From Brevibacillus sp042683565 (lineage in GTDB: Bacteria > Bacillota > Bacilli > Brevibacillales > Brevibacillaceae): DNA of 64,000 bases. The first letter of the stretch is position 1. Every line of letters starts with the position of its first letter. The notes below the pieces were generated by a model. It searched no databases, had not been told where the DNA came from, and saw only the letters and a list, made by a program, of their open reading frames with translations. The stretch spans positions 1-64,000 of the forward strand of contig NZ_JBHUJW010000004.1 in NCBI RefSeq assembly GCF_042683565.1. Reading direction: 5' to 3'. Position numbers and translations under genes: made by a program. This document shows positions 24,002 to 33,536 of the stretch, piece after piece.

Positions 24002-26026
24002 TTAGCCGTTGCCTTCCAGGATTTGCAGGAAGCCTGCCTCGTCCAGCACAGCAACGCCCAGCTTTTCGGCTTTTTCCAGCTTGGAGCCTGCCTTCTCGCC
24101 CGCGATGACCAGATCGGTCTTTTTGCTTACGCTGCCCGTCACTTTGCCGCCCAAACGAGCGATTGCTTCTTCTGCTTCCTGCCGCGACATACGCGCCAGC
24201 GTACCCGTGAGCACAATCGTCTTGCCCGCGAACGGCAAATCTTCGCCGCCCTCGATCCGCAGACCCTTGTACTCCATGTTGACGCCTGCCGCTTTCAACC
24301 GTTCGATGACTGCCTTTGCCTGCGGCTGCGCGAAGTAATTGACGAGGCTCGCCGCCATCTTCGGACCGATCTCGTCGATTCGGGTGAAATCTTCTTCACT
24401 CGCCTGCATGATCGCATCCATCGTGCCGAAGTGCTCCGCGATTACCTTCGCCGCCTTCGCTCCCACCAGGCGAATCCCCAGACCGAACAGGACGCGCTCC
24501 AGCGAGTTTTGCTTGCTCGCCTCGATCGCCGCGAGCAGATTGTCGACGGACTTCTCTCCCATCCGCTCCATGCCGAGCAGAACATCGCGCTGCTCGTGCA
24601 AGTAGTAGAGATCCGCGACGCTGTGGATGATCCCCTCGTTGAACAGCTGGGCCACTACTTTTTCGCCGAGGCCATCGATGTTCATGGCGGTTCGGGAAAC
24701 GAAGTGGATCATCCCTTCGCGAATGAGCGCCGGACACATCGGATTGATGCAGCGCAAGGCCACCTCGTCCTCCAGCCGCACCAGCTCGCTGCCGCACTCC
24801 GGACAATGGGTCGGCATGGCAAACGGCTTCTCGTCGCCGGTCCGCCGCTCCGGCAGCACCGCGATAATTTCCGGAATGATGTCCCCGGCCTTTTTCACGA
24901 CGACGTGGTCGCCGATGAGCAGCCCTTTTTCCCGAATGATGTCCTCATTGTGCAAAGTAGCGCGTTTGACAGTCGTACCCGCGAGGCTCACCGGCCTGAG
25001 CAAAGCCGTCGGCGTGACCGCTCCTGTCCGTCCTACCGACACTTCGATGCCCTCCAGCACCGTGATCGCCTCTTCCGCCGGAAACTTGTAGGCGATTGCC
25101 CAGCGCGGACTTTTCGCCGTAAAGCCAAGCTCCTGCTGCTGCGCGTAGCTGTCTACCTTGACGACCATGCCGTCGATCTCGTACGGCAGGCTCGGGCGCT
25201 TCTCCGTCCAGCCTGCGATGAAGGCGATCAGATCGTCGATGTTGTCGAACACCCGGCGCTCCGGATTGACCGTAAAGCCCAGTGTTTCCAGCAGTGCCAG
25301 CCCTTCGCTGTGGGATTCGACCGTCTCCCCCTGCAGCTCGCCGATTCCGTAAATAAACGTGTCCAGCTGGCGGGAAGCCGCGATCTTCGGGTCGAGCTGC
25401 CGGAGCGAGCCCGCCGCCGAGTTGCGCGGATTGGCGAAAAGCGGCTCGCCCCGCTCTGCGCGCTCCTTGTTGAGCCGTTCAAACGCCGCCTTCGACATGT
25501 ACGCCTCGCCGCGCACTTCCAGAGTCAGCGGTCTGGTCAGCCGCAGCGGAATGGAGCGAATCGTCCGCAGATTTTGCGTAATGTCCTCGCCAATCGTCCC
25601 GTCGCCGCGCGTGGCCCCGCGCACGAATACGCCGTTTTCGTAATGCAGCGAGACAGCCAGCCCGTCAATTTTCAATTCGCCCACGTAGCGCACCTGCTGA
25701 TTGCCTACGATCTGGCGGACGCGCCGGTCAAAATCGCGCAGATCCTCCTCGTTGAAGGCATTGCCCAGGCTTAGCATCGGCGTCTTATGTACCACCTTTT
25801 CAAAGAAAGGCAGCGGCTCCCCGCCTACGCGCCGGGTCGGGGAATCCGGTGCGGCCAGTTCCGGAAAGCGCCTTTCCAGCTCGAGCAATTCCCGCACCAA
25901 TTGATCGTATTCCTGATCCGTAATTTCAGGGCGATCTTCTTCGTAGTAAAGACGATTGTGGCGCTCAATTTGTTTCGTCAATTCCGCCATTTTTGTTTCC
26001 GCCGTCAGTCGATCCATTTCGTCCAT
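24002..26026 (-). CDS. ligA: NAD+-dependent DNA ligase
   Basis: Joins Okazaki fragments and repair nicks using NAD+. The 674-residue protein has the N-terminal Ia domain, the adenylation motif YVGELKIDGLAVSLHYENG with the reactive Lys, and the OB fold. A four-Cys zinc finger (CPECGSE, then CINPMCP) is followed by the HhH domain and a C-terminal BRCT domain (FAGKTIVLTGTLARMSRQEA). Length and order are normal. GGAGG precedes the ATG. It follows pcrA by 23 nt, as in B. subtilis. Confidence 0.97.
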   Translation of the reverse strand: MDEMDRLTAETKMAELTKQIERHNRLYYEEDRPEITDQEYDQLVRELLELERRFPELAAPDSPTRRVGGEPLPFFEKVVHKTPMLSLGNAFNEEDLRDFDRRVRQIVGNQQVRYVGELKIDGLAVSLHYENGVFVRGATRGDGTIGEDITQNLRTIRSIPLRLTRPLTLEVRGEAYMSKAAFERLNKERAERGEPLFANPRNSAAGSLRQLDPKIAASRQLDTFIYGIGELQGETVESHSEGLALLETLGFTVNPERRVFDNIDDLIAFIAGWTEKRPSLPYEIDGMVVKVDSYAQQQELGFTAKSPRWAIAYKFPAEEAITVLEGIEVSVGRTGAVTPTALLRPVSLAGTTVKRATLHNEDIIREKGLLIGDHVVVKKAGDIIPEIIAVLPERRTGDEKPFAMPTHCPECGSELVRLEDEVALRCINPMCPALIREGMIHFVSRTAMNIDGLGEKVVAQLFNEGIIHSVADLYYLHEQRDVLLGMERMGEKSVDNLLAAIEASKQNSLERVLFGLGIRLVGAKAAKVIAEHFGTMDAIMQASEEDFTRIDEIGPKMAASLVNYFAQPQAKAVIERLKAAGVNMEYKGLRIEGGEDLPFAGKTIVLTGTLARMSRQEAEEAIARLGGKVTGSVSKKTDLVIAGEKAGSKLEKAEKLGVAVLDEAGFLQILEGNG

Positions 26027-26049
26027 CGTTTACCCTCCGATTCTGTTGC

Positions 26050-28380
26050 TTATCCCCGTTCAATCGGTGCAAATTTCGCGAGCAGCTTCTTGATTCCGGT
26101 CGGGCTCGGGAAAGCGATGTCCAGTTCCATGTCGTCGCCGGTCCCTTTCACTTTGACGACCGTCCCGTTGCCCCACTTGCCGTGCTTGACGCGGTCGCCC
26201 ACTTTCCAATCTACGCCCGCTGCCGCGCCGTGTCCCGGCAGCTTGCCTCCAGCCTGTGCTGCTGGACGGGAAAACGGCGAACCTGCTGCCGCCGCCGTGC
26301 GCTGGGCCATGCCCATCCGTGGAGCCGCTCCCGCCTGATTGCCGCCTGCAAAGGAACGTCCCGCATCGCGCTGGGCGAATCCGCCGCTGCTGAATCCGCC
26401 GCCTCCGTAGTCCCTGTCGGCCACAGTGCTTCCTTCGAGCAGCTCTGCCGGTATTTCCTGCAGGAAGCGGGAAGGCGCGTTGACATTCGTCCGCCCGAAC
26501 AGCGTCCGCATCCGCGCGCAGGTCAGAAACAGCCGTTCTTCGGCCCGGGTGATCCCGACGTAGGCGAGGCGGCGCTCCTCCTCCATCTCCGACTCGTCAA
26601 AAAGCGCACGGCTGTGCGGAAAGACGCCTTCCTCCATGCCGACGAGATAGACGACCGGAAACTCCAGACCTTTCGCGCTGTGCAAGGTCATCAGGACGAC
26701 CTGACCTTCCGCGGAAGTATCCTCCTGCGCCCCGTCCTCCCCGAGCGAATCGATGTCCGCTACCAGCGCCAGATCGGTCAAAAACGCGAGCAGGCTCTTG
26801 TCCTCGTTTTTCCGCTCGAACTCCTGGGTGACGGACAGAAATTCCTCGATGTTCTCCAGCCGCGCCTGCGCTTCCAGCGTTTTGTCTTCCTTCAGCGACT
26901 CGCGGTAGCCGGAGCGCTTGAGCACTTCCTCTACCAGCTCGGTGACGCTCAGGTAGTCGGTCATCTGCATCAGGCTCGTAATGAGGTCGTTGAAAGACAG
27001 GATGGCATTGGTCGTGCGGGCAGGCAGGCCCATGTACCCGGCTTCCTGGATGGCCTGATAGAGCGACTGTCCGTTGGCATTGGCGTACGCCTGCAGCTTC
27101 TCGACAGTCGTGTCACCGATGTTACGCTTCGGTACATTGATGATGCGCGTGAGGCTGATGTCGTCGTCCGGGTTGGAGATCAGGCGCAAATAAGCGAGAA
27201 TGTCCCTGATCTCTTTCCTGTCGTAGAACTTGGTGCCGCCCACGATTGTGTACGGAATGTTCGACTTGATGAACACTTCCTCCACCACGCGGGACTGGGC
27301 GTTCGTCCGGTACAGGACGGCGAATTTGTCGTAACGCCTGTACTGGGGCATCTGTCTGCGGATCGAGTCGACGATGAAGTACGCTTCATCGTGCTCCGAA
27401 TCGCCCTGGAAGCAGGTGATCTTCTCTCCGCCCGGGTTCTCCGTCCACAGCTTCTTTTCCTTGCGCAGCTTGTTGTTGGCAATGACCTGGTTGGCTGCCT
27501 GCAGGATCGTTTTGGTGGAACGGTAGTTTTGCTCCAGTTTGATCATTTTCGCTTCGGGATAGTCTTTTTCAAAGTTCAGGATGATGGAAATATCTGCACC
27601 CCGCCACTTGTAAATGCTCTGATCGGCGTCCCCCACGCAGCAGACGTTGCGATACTTCTCTGCCAGCATGGAGATGAGCAAATACTGGGCACGGTTCGTA
27701 TCCTGATACTCGTCTACGTGGATGTAGCGGAATTTTTTCTGGTAAAACTCCAACACTTCCGGCACTTCTTTGAACAGGCGAACCGTTGTCATGATCAGGT
27801 CGTCGAAGTCCAGCGACTGGTTGCTTTTCAGCTTTTTCTGGTACGCCTCGTACACCTTCGCCGCCACCTGCGAAAACGGGTCTCCCGCCAGCCGGGCAAA
27901 TGTCGCCGGATCTGTCAGCTCGTTTTTCGCCGAACTGATCGCCGCCAAAATGGAGCGCGGATCGTACTGCTTCGGATCGATGTTCAGTTCCTTTTGGCAT
28001 TGCTTCACGACAGACAGCTGATCTCCCGCATCGAGAATGGAAAAGCTGCGGCTGATCCCCAGCCGGTCAATATCCCGCCGCAATATGCGCACGCACAAGG
28101 AGTGGAAGGTCGACAGCCAGGCATCCTGCGCTGCCGTTCCCCCGATGATGCCTGCCACGCGGTTTTGCATTTCCCGAGCGGCTTTATTCGTAAATGTAAT
28201 CGCCAAAATGTTCCATGGCGCTACCTGTTTGACACTGATGAGATACGCGATGCGCTGGGTGAGCACCTTGGTCTTGCCACTGCCCGCCCCGGCCAGAATC
28301 AATACGGGCCCCTCTGTGGTCAAGACAGCTTCCCGCTGCTCCGGGTTCAAACCCGCAATAATTCGATCGACAGAAGACAT
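26050..28380 (-). CDS. pcrA: ATP-dependent DNA helicase PcrA
   Basis: UvrD/Rep-family 3'-5' helicase for repair and rolling-circle replication. The 776-residue protein shows Walker A AGAGSGKTKVLTQRIAYL, the VDEYQDTN Walker B region, VGDADQSIYKWRGAD, VVYLVGMEEGVFPH, and RRLAYVGITRAEERLFL. The C-terminal 110 residues are a Gly/Ala-rich linker followed by a Tudor-like tip (WKVGDRVKHGKWGNGTVV) that binds RNA polymerase in relatives. AGGTGG precedes the ATG. pcrB, its usual upstream neighbour, lies 9 kb away beyond the mgl block. Confidence 0.97.
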   Translation of the reverse strand: MSSVDRIIAGLNPEQREAVLTTEGPVLILAGAGSGKTKVLTQRIAYLISVKQVAPWNILAITFTNKAAREMQNRVAGIIGGTAAQDAWLSTFHSLCVRILRRDIDRLGISRSFSILDAGDQLSVVKQCQKELNIDPKQYDPRSILAAISSAKNELTDPATFARLAGDPFSQVAAKVYEAYQKKLKSNQSLDFDDLIMTTVRLFKEVPEVLEFYQKKFRYIHVDEYQDTNRAQYLLISMLAEKYRNVCCVGDADQSIYKWRGADISIILNFEKDYPEAKMIKLEQNYRSTKTILQAANQVIANNKLRKEKKLWTENPGGEKITCFQGDSEHDEAYFIVDSIRRQMPQYRRYDKFAVLYRTNAQSRVVEEVFIKSNIPYTIVGGTKFYDRKEIRDILAYLRLISNPDDDISLTRIINVPKRNIGDTTVEKLQAYANANGQSLYQAIQEAGYMGLPARTTNAILSFNDLITSLMQMTDYLSVTELVEEVLKRSGYRESLKEDKTLEAQARLENIEEFLSVTQEFERKNEDKSLLAFLTDLALVADIDSLGEDGAQEDTSAEGQVVLMTLHSAKGLEFPVVYLVGMEEGVFPHSRALFDESEMEEERRLAYVGITRAEERLFLTCARMRTLFGRTNVNAPSRFLQEIPAELLEGSTVADRDYGGGGFSSGGFAQRDAGRSFAGGNQAGAAPRMGMAQRTAAAAGSPFSRPAAQAGGKLPGHGAAAGVDWKVGDRVKHGKWGNGTVVKVKGTGDDMELDIAFPSPTGIKKLLAKFAPIERG

Positions 28381-28582
28381 AGGTAAAAGTCCACCTTTCC
28401 ACGTTCCTAGACGAAAGCATATGTTCCTATTTTCGCACAGATTGGGCTCGAGTGCCAGTTAGGATCAGAAACAGGAAACATCATCCTTCCGAGTTTTTGT
28501 CCGTCCGCATCAGATGGACTTGCCTGCAGCAGAGGCTCCTGCAATCATCGCGCTGTCTTCCTGCACGGGCTGCCTGCCAACG

Positions 28583-28624
28583 CGAAAATGCCCCCGACTC
28601 CGCCAGAGCGGACAGATCAGGGGC
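28583..28624 (-). terminator. Terminator of the mgl operon
   Basis: After the mglC stop, the minus strand forms GCCCC...GGGGC with an inner stem TCCGC/GCGGA, followed by ATTTT. The remainder of 28381-28632 holds the pcrA leader and nothing else that I can see. Confidence 0.65.
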
Positions 28625-28632
28625 TGGTAACG

Positions 28633-29652
28633 TTATTTTTTCGCCAAATATTTGCGGATGTCAAAAGCGACGGCCGCCACGATGATCAGACCTTTGATAA
28701 TCAGCTGCCAGTACGGATTGACGCCGATGAACGTCAGACCGTAGTTGATGACCCCAAAGATGAGGACACCTGCCAGGACGCCGGGAACGGTACCGATCCC
28801 GCCCGAGGTGGACACGCCGCCCACCACGCACGCCGCGATGGCGTCCAGCTCGTACATGTTACCGTAGTTGTTGGTCGCGCCGCCCGTGCGCGCCGCCTCC
28901 AGCACACCGCCCAGACCGTAGAGGCCGCCAGCGATGGCGTAGATGATGATCAGATTCAACCCTACGTTGATGCCCGACACCGTCGCCGCCTGAATGTTGC
29001 CGCCGATGGCGTACATGTTTTTGCCGAGCCGCGTCTTGTTGAAGACGACCCAGACGAGCAAGGCGACGACGATCGCGATGATGACGATGTACGGAATCGA
29101 ATACGGGCCGCTCGGGCCGACAAAGCCGGTGCCCAGATGCCCGAAGTCCTGGCGCAGCCCGCCGATCGGCTGGGACTGGTTCGGCTCCATGTCAAAGTAG
29201 ATGGAGTTCACCCCGTAGACGATAACCATCGTACCCAACGTGGCGATGAACGGGGGAACGCTGAAGCGAGAGACGATGATTCCGTTGATGAGCCCGACGA
29301 CCAGACCAGCCGCGATGGCAATCAGAATCGGCACGAGCAGCGGCAGATCCGGCAGATCCGGGAAGAAGCGGCGCGGGTAATTCTGGTCCTGCAGCAGGGA
29401 GGCCGAGATGACGGCCGTCAACCCGACGACGCGCCCCGCAGACAGGTCTGTTCCTCCTGTAATCAGAACAAATGCCGCTCCCAAAGCGATGATTGCCCGC
29501 GTCGACGACTGCAGCAAAATATCCCGCAGCGTCGTAATCGAGAGAAAATGGGTGTCGTAGATGGCAATTCCCGCGATGAGTACGACCAGAACGATGTAGA
29601 TGGCATTCTGTGTCACAAAGCTCTGTATTTTCTTTTGTGTTGTAGCATTCAT
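28633..29652 (-). CDS. mglC: Galactose/methyl-galactoside ABC permease
   Basis: The 339-residue integral membrane protein belongs to the BPD_transp_2 family of sugar importers. It has about ten helices; typical segments are ALGAAFVLITGGTDLSAGR, the coupling region RTRLGKNMYAIGGNIQAA-like (here TRLGKNMYAIGGN) and GVSTSGGIGTVPGVLAGVL. These match MglC more than RbsC, in particular the long loop after the Pro-rich segment. GGGAGG precedes the ATG. It is the last gene of mglBAC and is followed by a terminator. Confidence 0.9.
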   Translation of the reverse strand: MNATTQKKIQSFVTQNAIYIVLVVLIAGIAIYDTHFLSITTLRDILLQSSTRAIIALGAAFVLITGGTDLSAGRVVGLTAVISASLLQDQNYPRRFFPDLPDLPLLVPILIAIAAGLVVGLINGIIVSRFSVPPFIATLGTMVIVYGVNSIYFDMEPNQSQPIGGLRQDFGHLGTGFVGPSGPYSIPYIVIIAIVVALLVWVVFNKTRLGKNMYAIGGNIQAATVSGINVGLNLIIIYAIAGGLYGLGGVLEAARTGGATNNYGNMYELDAIAACVVGGVSTSGGIGTVPGVLAGVLIFGVINYGLTFIGVNPYWQLIIKGLIIVAAVAFDIRKYLAKK

Positions 29653-29671
29653 ATGAGTCCTCCCTCTGTGG

Positions 29672-31189
29672 TCATCCCAAATGCATGGTAGCCAGTCTCA
29701 TGATTTCTTCTTCGGTCGCTTCCGCTCCATCGACAACCCCCGAGAGCTGTCCGTTGCTCATGACCATGATGCGATCAGACATCCCGAGCAGCTCCGGCAT
29801 CTCGGAAGAAATCATGATAATGCTTTTGCCTTGTTTGGCGAGGTCTGCAATGATGGTATAAATCTCGTACTTGGCCCCGACGTCTACGCCGCGGGTCGGT
29901 TCGTCAAGCAGCAAAATATCCGGCTCGGTCAAAAGCCATCTGGCGAGCAGCACTTTTTGCTGGTTGCCGCCGGACAGGTTTTTGATCAGCGCCTTCATCG
30001 ACGGCGTCTTTACCCGGAGCTTCTCGATGCTCTGGCTGACGTCCTCCCGCCGTTTGCGTTCGTCGAGCAGAAAATAGCGGGTCTCGTACTTGGCCTGGTT
30101 GGCAATGACAGTGTTTTCCAGAACGGACAACACGGGGATGATACCGGTCACCCGGCGCTCCTCTGTCAGCAAGGCCATTTTGTGATTTTTGGCCTCCCTT
30201 GGCGAACGGATTCGCACTTCCTTGCCGTGCAAGTACACTTTTCCCGCGCTGATCGAGCGCAGTCCGAACAACGCCTCGATCAACTCTGTCCGCTGTGCCC
30301 CGACCAGCCCGCCGACGCCGAGAATTTCCCCTTTGCGCAGTTCAAAGGAGACGTCGCGGAACGAATTGGCGAATGCCGACGTCAGACCCTCGACCTTTAG
30401 CAATACATCACCGGGCGTATTGCTCCGTTGCGGGTACCGCTGCGTCAGATCGCGTCCGACCATTCTCGAGATGATCAGATCGGTCGTCAGCTCGGCCGCA
30501 CGCCAGGTGCCGATCAGCTTGCCGTCGCGCATGATGGTCACGTCATCGGAAATTCGCAATATTTCTTCCATTTTGTGCGAAATGTAGATGATAGCGACGC
30601 CCCTGCTCTTCAGTTCGTGGATGATGGTGAACAACTGCTCCACTTCGTTGCCGGTCAGCGAGGAAGTAGGTTCGTCCATCACAATGACCTTGGATTGATA
30701 CGAGACAGCCTTGGCGATCTCGATCGACTGCACCTTGGATACCGAGAGATTGCGCACGATTTCATGCGGATCAAGGTCCATCCCCAGATCGGCAAACAGC
30801 TTTTTCGTATCGCTTGCCATTTTCTTTTCATCCACAAACGGAAAAGGACCAATCTTTTTGACGGGAAACCGGCCGAGCCAGATGTTTTCCATCACATTGC
30901 GAAACGGAACGGGATGCAGCTCCTGATGGATCATGGAGATGCCGTGCAGCAGCGCTTCCTTGGAGTTGTTCAGCGTCACGCGCTCGCCGTTGAGCTTGAT
31001 TTCGCCGCCGTCCGGCTTGTAGATGCCAAACAGGCATTTCATCAAGGTAGACTTGCCTGCCCCGTTTTCTCCCATCAAGGCGTGCACCGTTCCTGGCCGC
31101 ACTTTTAACGTGACGTTGTCGAGTGCCTTCACGCCGGGAAATTCTTTGGATATATTGTTCATCTCTAGCAAATAAGCGCTTTGAACCAT
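29672..31189 (-). CDS. mglA: Galactose/methyl-galactoside ABC ATP-binding protein
   Basis: The 505-residue protein has two ABC modules. The first has Walker A MGENGAGKSTLMKC, signature NLSVSKVQSIEIAKA and VIVMDEPTSSLT. The second has signature NLSGGNQQKVLLARWL and LLLDEPTRGVDVGA, while its Walker A is degenerate, as usual in sugar ATPases of this type. It drives import through mglC. GGAGG lies before ATG 31189. It is 19 nt upstream of mglC and is separated from mglB by a hairpin. Confidence 0.92.
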   Translation of the reverse strand: MVQSAYLLEMNNISKEFPGVKALDNVTLKVRPGTVHALMGENGAGKSTLMKCLFGIYKPDGGEIKLNGERVTLNNSKEALLHGISMIHQELHPVPFRNVMENIWLGRFPVKKIGPFPFVDEKKMASDTKKLFADLGMDLDPHEIVRNLSVSKVQSIEIAKAVSYQSKVIVMDEPTSSLTGNEVEQLFTIIHELKSRGVAIIYISHKMEEILRISDDVTIMRDGKLIGTWRAAELTTDLIISRMVGRDLTQRYPQRSNTPGDVLLKVEGLTSAFANSFRDVSFELRKGEILGVGGLVGAQRTELIEALFGLRSISAGKVYLHGKEVRIRSPREAKNHKMALLTEERRVTGIIPVLSVLENTVIANQAKYETRYFLLDERKRREDVSQSIEKLRVKTPSMKALIKNLSGGNQQKVLLARWLLTEPDILLLDEPTRGVDVGAKYEIYTIIADLAKQGKSIIMISSEMPELLGMSDRIMVMSNGQLSGVVDGAEATEEEIMRLATMHLG

Positions 31190-31272
31190 GCCGATGCCTC
31201 CTCGCTTACGAAAAGTCGAACCCTCAAAGCCTCCTCACTCCGGCAGGATGCGGGTGCGGCCCTGTAAGCAGG

Positions 31273-31326
31273 AAAAAGCAAGAGAGACAGATCGATTCCT
31301 TTCATCAACCGACTCTCTCGCTTTTT
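31273..31326 (-). terminator. Hairpin between mglB and mglA
   Basis: On the minus strand AAAAGCGAGAGAG pairs with CTCTCTTGCTTTT, followed by TCC. Such intercistronic hairpins downstream of a binding-protein gene usually give partial termination or 3'-end protection, so that more binding protein than ATPase is made. Confidence 0.6.
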
Positions 31327-31353
31327 CTCGTTCCCTGCTGCCAGCTGAAAGCT

Positions 31354-32433
31354 CTATTTCGCGTCGTTTATGTTTTCTTTGGTGATTTTTTTGTACGGCA
31401 CCCAAACGTACTTGCCGTCAGTAATATCGAAACCTGTCGTTTCCTTGCTCGGCGTTTCGCCTTTTGCCAAGGCTACCGCAATGTTCAGCGTCGCCTTGCC
31501 CTGGTTGTTCGCATCGTTGAGCACGGTTCCGAGCAGCGTGCCTGCCTCCAGCTCCTTGAGTGCCGGAGCCGTAGCATCTACGCCGACGACTGGCATGTAC
31601 TTGCCGTTTGTGAAATATCCGGCTGCCTTCAGCGCTTCGATCGCGCCCAGCGCCATGTCGTCATTGTTGGCCAGCACAGCTTCGATCTTGTCACCTGCTG
31701 CCGCGAGGAACGCCGCCATTTTTTCCTGCCCTTTCACGCGGTCCCACATCGCCGTATCTTCCGCCACTTTCTCCACCTTGATGCCTGCGTCCTCGATCGC
31801 CTTGACGGAGTACTTCGTCCGCAGCTCCGCATCCTGGTGTCCGGGCTCGCCTTTCAGCATGACGTACTGCAATACGCCGTCCTTGTTTTTGTCCGCTTCC
31901 GGATGAGACTTCCAGTAGTCAACCAGCAGCTGGCCAGAGATCGTGCCGGACTCTTCCGCCTTCGCTCCCACGTAGTACACCTTGTCCCATTTCTGCATAT
32001 CCTCAGGCATCGGCTCGCGGTTGAAGAAGACGACCGGAATGTTCGCCTGCTTCGCCTTGTCGATGATCACCCCTGCTGCCGTCCGGTCTACCGGGTTGAT
32101 GGCGAGAGCGCTTACTTTTTTGTTGATAAACAGATCGACCTTGTCGTTTTGCGTAGGCTGGGCATTCTGGCTGTCGACGATATCCACCTCGGCCTTGCCC
32201 TCCGCCGCTTTGGAAATGGCATTGCGCACACCTGTCATAAAGGTGTCGTCAAACTTGTAGATGGCAACACCGATTTTTGGATTGCCTTCGGAAGGTGCCG
32301 GAGCCTGGGCAGCCGGTGCAGCTGAATTTCCTTCTCCCCCGGATGCAGGCTGCGAACCGCCTGACGATTGGGAACAACCAACTACCGAGAGTGTCACCGC
32401 CGCGACCAGCGTACTAGCAACTAGCTTTCTCAT
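31354..32433 (-). CDS. mglB: Galactose/glucose-binding lipoprotein
   Basis: Extracytoplasmic binding protein that delivers sugar to MglAC. The 359-residue product has a lipobox VVGCSQ (Cys20), a Ser/Gly/Ala/Pro linker and a periplasmic-binding fold. The calcium loop DKNKDGVLQYVMLKGEPGHQ matches the EF-hand-like loop of E. coli MglB, which supports galactose or glucose as ligand. Other family marks are INPVDRTAA, NREP and ANNDDMALGAIEAL. ATG at 32433 follows AAGGGGGAAG; the frame is open six codons further. A cre-like site lies 46 nt upstream. Confidence 0.92.
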   Translation of the reverse strand: MRKLVASTLVAAVTLSVVGCSQSSGGSQPASGGEGNSAAPAAQAPAPSEGNPKIGVAIYKFDDTFMTGVRNAISKAAEGKAEVDIVDSQNAQPTQNDKVDLFINKKVSALAINPVDRTAAGVIIDKAKQANIPVVFFNREPMPEDMQKWDKVYYVGAKAEESGTISGQLLVDYWKSHPEADKNKDGVLQYVMLKGEPGHQDAELRTKYSVKAIEDAGIKVEKVAEDTAMWDRVKGQEKMAAFLAAAGDKIEAVLANNDDMALGAIEALKAAGYFTNGKYMPVVGVDATAPALKELEAGTLLGTVLNDANNQGKATLNIAVALAKGETPSKETTGFDITDGKYVWVPYKKITKENINDAK

Positions 32434-32479
32434 GAAAACTTCCCCCTTCATCCCCTATGTGTTCAATATATATACAGAA

Positions 32480-32493
32480 TGTAAACGGTTTCT
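32480..32493 (-). promoter_or_regulatory. Catabolite-responsive element (cre) upstream of mglB
   Basis: The minus strand reads AGAAACCGTTTACA, differing by little from the cre consensus TGAAANCGNTTNCA. It lies just upstream of an AT-rich TATATATAT stretch that is the likely -10 region. CcpA binding here would shut off mglBAC when better sugars are present. No good -35 box is seen, which fits a promoter needing an activator such as the AraC-type regulator encoded upstream. Confidence 0.65.
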
Positions 32494-32554
32494 ACCCTGG
32501 ATACCATCGAAAATCCTGCACTTTTTCATGAAAATTCTCATCAGTTTTTCCTGG

Positions 32555-33532
32555 TTATTTGACGAAAGGAAACAGAAGCTTCTGGTTTTCCGACCAGAAC
32601 ATGTTCCCCCGGTCGATGACTTTCGTGCCCGTATCCACCCGGCTCGGCACCGGACGCCCTTCGCTTGCGTCCAGCGCGTATTTGACACCCAGGTAGCCCA
32701 TGGAAAACGGCTTCTGGATGATCGTCGCGGAAATGACCCCTTCCTGCAAATATTCCAGCACCTCTGGCGGGTTGTCGATCGCCACGATCTTGACCTTTTC
32801 CTGCAAGCCCATCTTCTCGATCTCTTCCGCCACGTCGATCGCCGTGCTCGCATCCAGTGCAATGATGCCCTTGATCTCGGGATTGTGCTGGAACAAGTCG
32901 CGGGTCAGCTCGCCGACCAGCTTTTTGTCCAGCTTGGCGTAGCTGACCGACACCAGCTCCACGTACTTTTCGCCTGCGATCGCATCGCGCACGCCCCTTT
33001 CCCGGCTCAGGGCATTCGCGCTGCTCCTGCCTGTGCCCATCAAGGCGATCTGTCCGCTTTTTCCGATCAGCTGGACCATCTTTTCGCACGCCTTTTTGCC
33101 CATATCGTAATTGTCGGTGCCGATGTTGCTCTTCACGGCCGCCTGCTGCCCCTCTGTGTCGAGCGTAATAATCGGGACGTGCGGATTGGTCAGCGCCATT
33201 GCCTCCTGCAACACCCTGTCTGCACTAGGCGCCACCACCAGGGCGTCGTAACCGTCGAGCGCCGCCTGCCGGACCAGCTCTATCTGACTCTGCGTGTCTT
33301 CCTCGTAATCCGGCGCGTAAAAGTTGAGGTTGAGATCGTACTCTTTGGCCGCCATCTCCGCCCCCAGCTTCACGGTCCGCCAGTAGTCGCCATGCTTCAT
33401 GCGCACGATCAGCGCCACGGTCTTTTTCCGGTCCGGATGCTCCTCGTCCAGCCGGGAATCGCAGGAGGTAAAGGCAACGACTGTCGCCGCCAGCAACAGC
33501 AGGTATATGATATAACGTTTGATTGTCCCCAT
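32555..33532 (-). CDS. Sugar-binding lipoprotein of a three-component sensor
   Basis: The 325-residue product has a signal peptide ending VVAFTSC (lipobox) and a type-1 periplasmic-binding domain: KKTVALIVRMKHGDYW, DALVVAPSADRVLQEAM, IALMGTGRSSANALSRERGV, IIALDASTAIDVAEEIE. ATG at 33532 lies 4 nt after the kinase stop, with GAGGG as ribosome site. It is made together with the kinase and regulator and has no permease of its own, so it most likely presents a sugar to the kinase rather than to a transporter. XylFII-LytS-YesN of Clostridium is a known case of this layout. The ligand is unknown; galactose is plausible from the neighbouring mgl genes. Confidence 0.82.
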   Translation of the reverse strand: MGTIKRYIIYLLLLAATVVAFTSCDSRLDEEHPDRKKTVALIVRMKHGDYWRTVKLGAEMAAKEYDLNLNFYAPDYEEDTQSQIELVRQAALDGYDALVVAPSADRVLQEAMALTNPHVPIITLDTEGQQAAVKSNIGTDNYDMGKKACEKMVQLIGKSGQIALMGTGRSSANALSRERGVRDAIAGEKYVELVSVSYAKLDKKLVGELTRDLFQHNPEIKGIIALDASTAIDVAEEIEKMGLQEKVKIVAIDNPPEVLEYLQEGVISATIIQKPFSMGYLGVKYALDASEGRPVPSRVDTGTKVIDRGNMFWSENQKLLFPFVK

Positions 33533-33536
33533 ATGG

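Noticed and set aside
25993..28386. 797-codon plus-strand frame opposite pcrA, with similar long frames opposite ligA, gatB and liv genes
   Set aside because: These are shadows of GC-rich minus-strand genes whose products are unmistakable.
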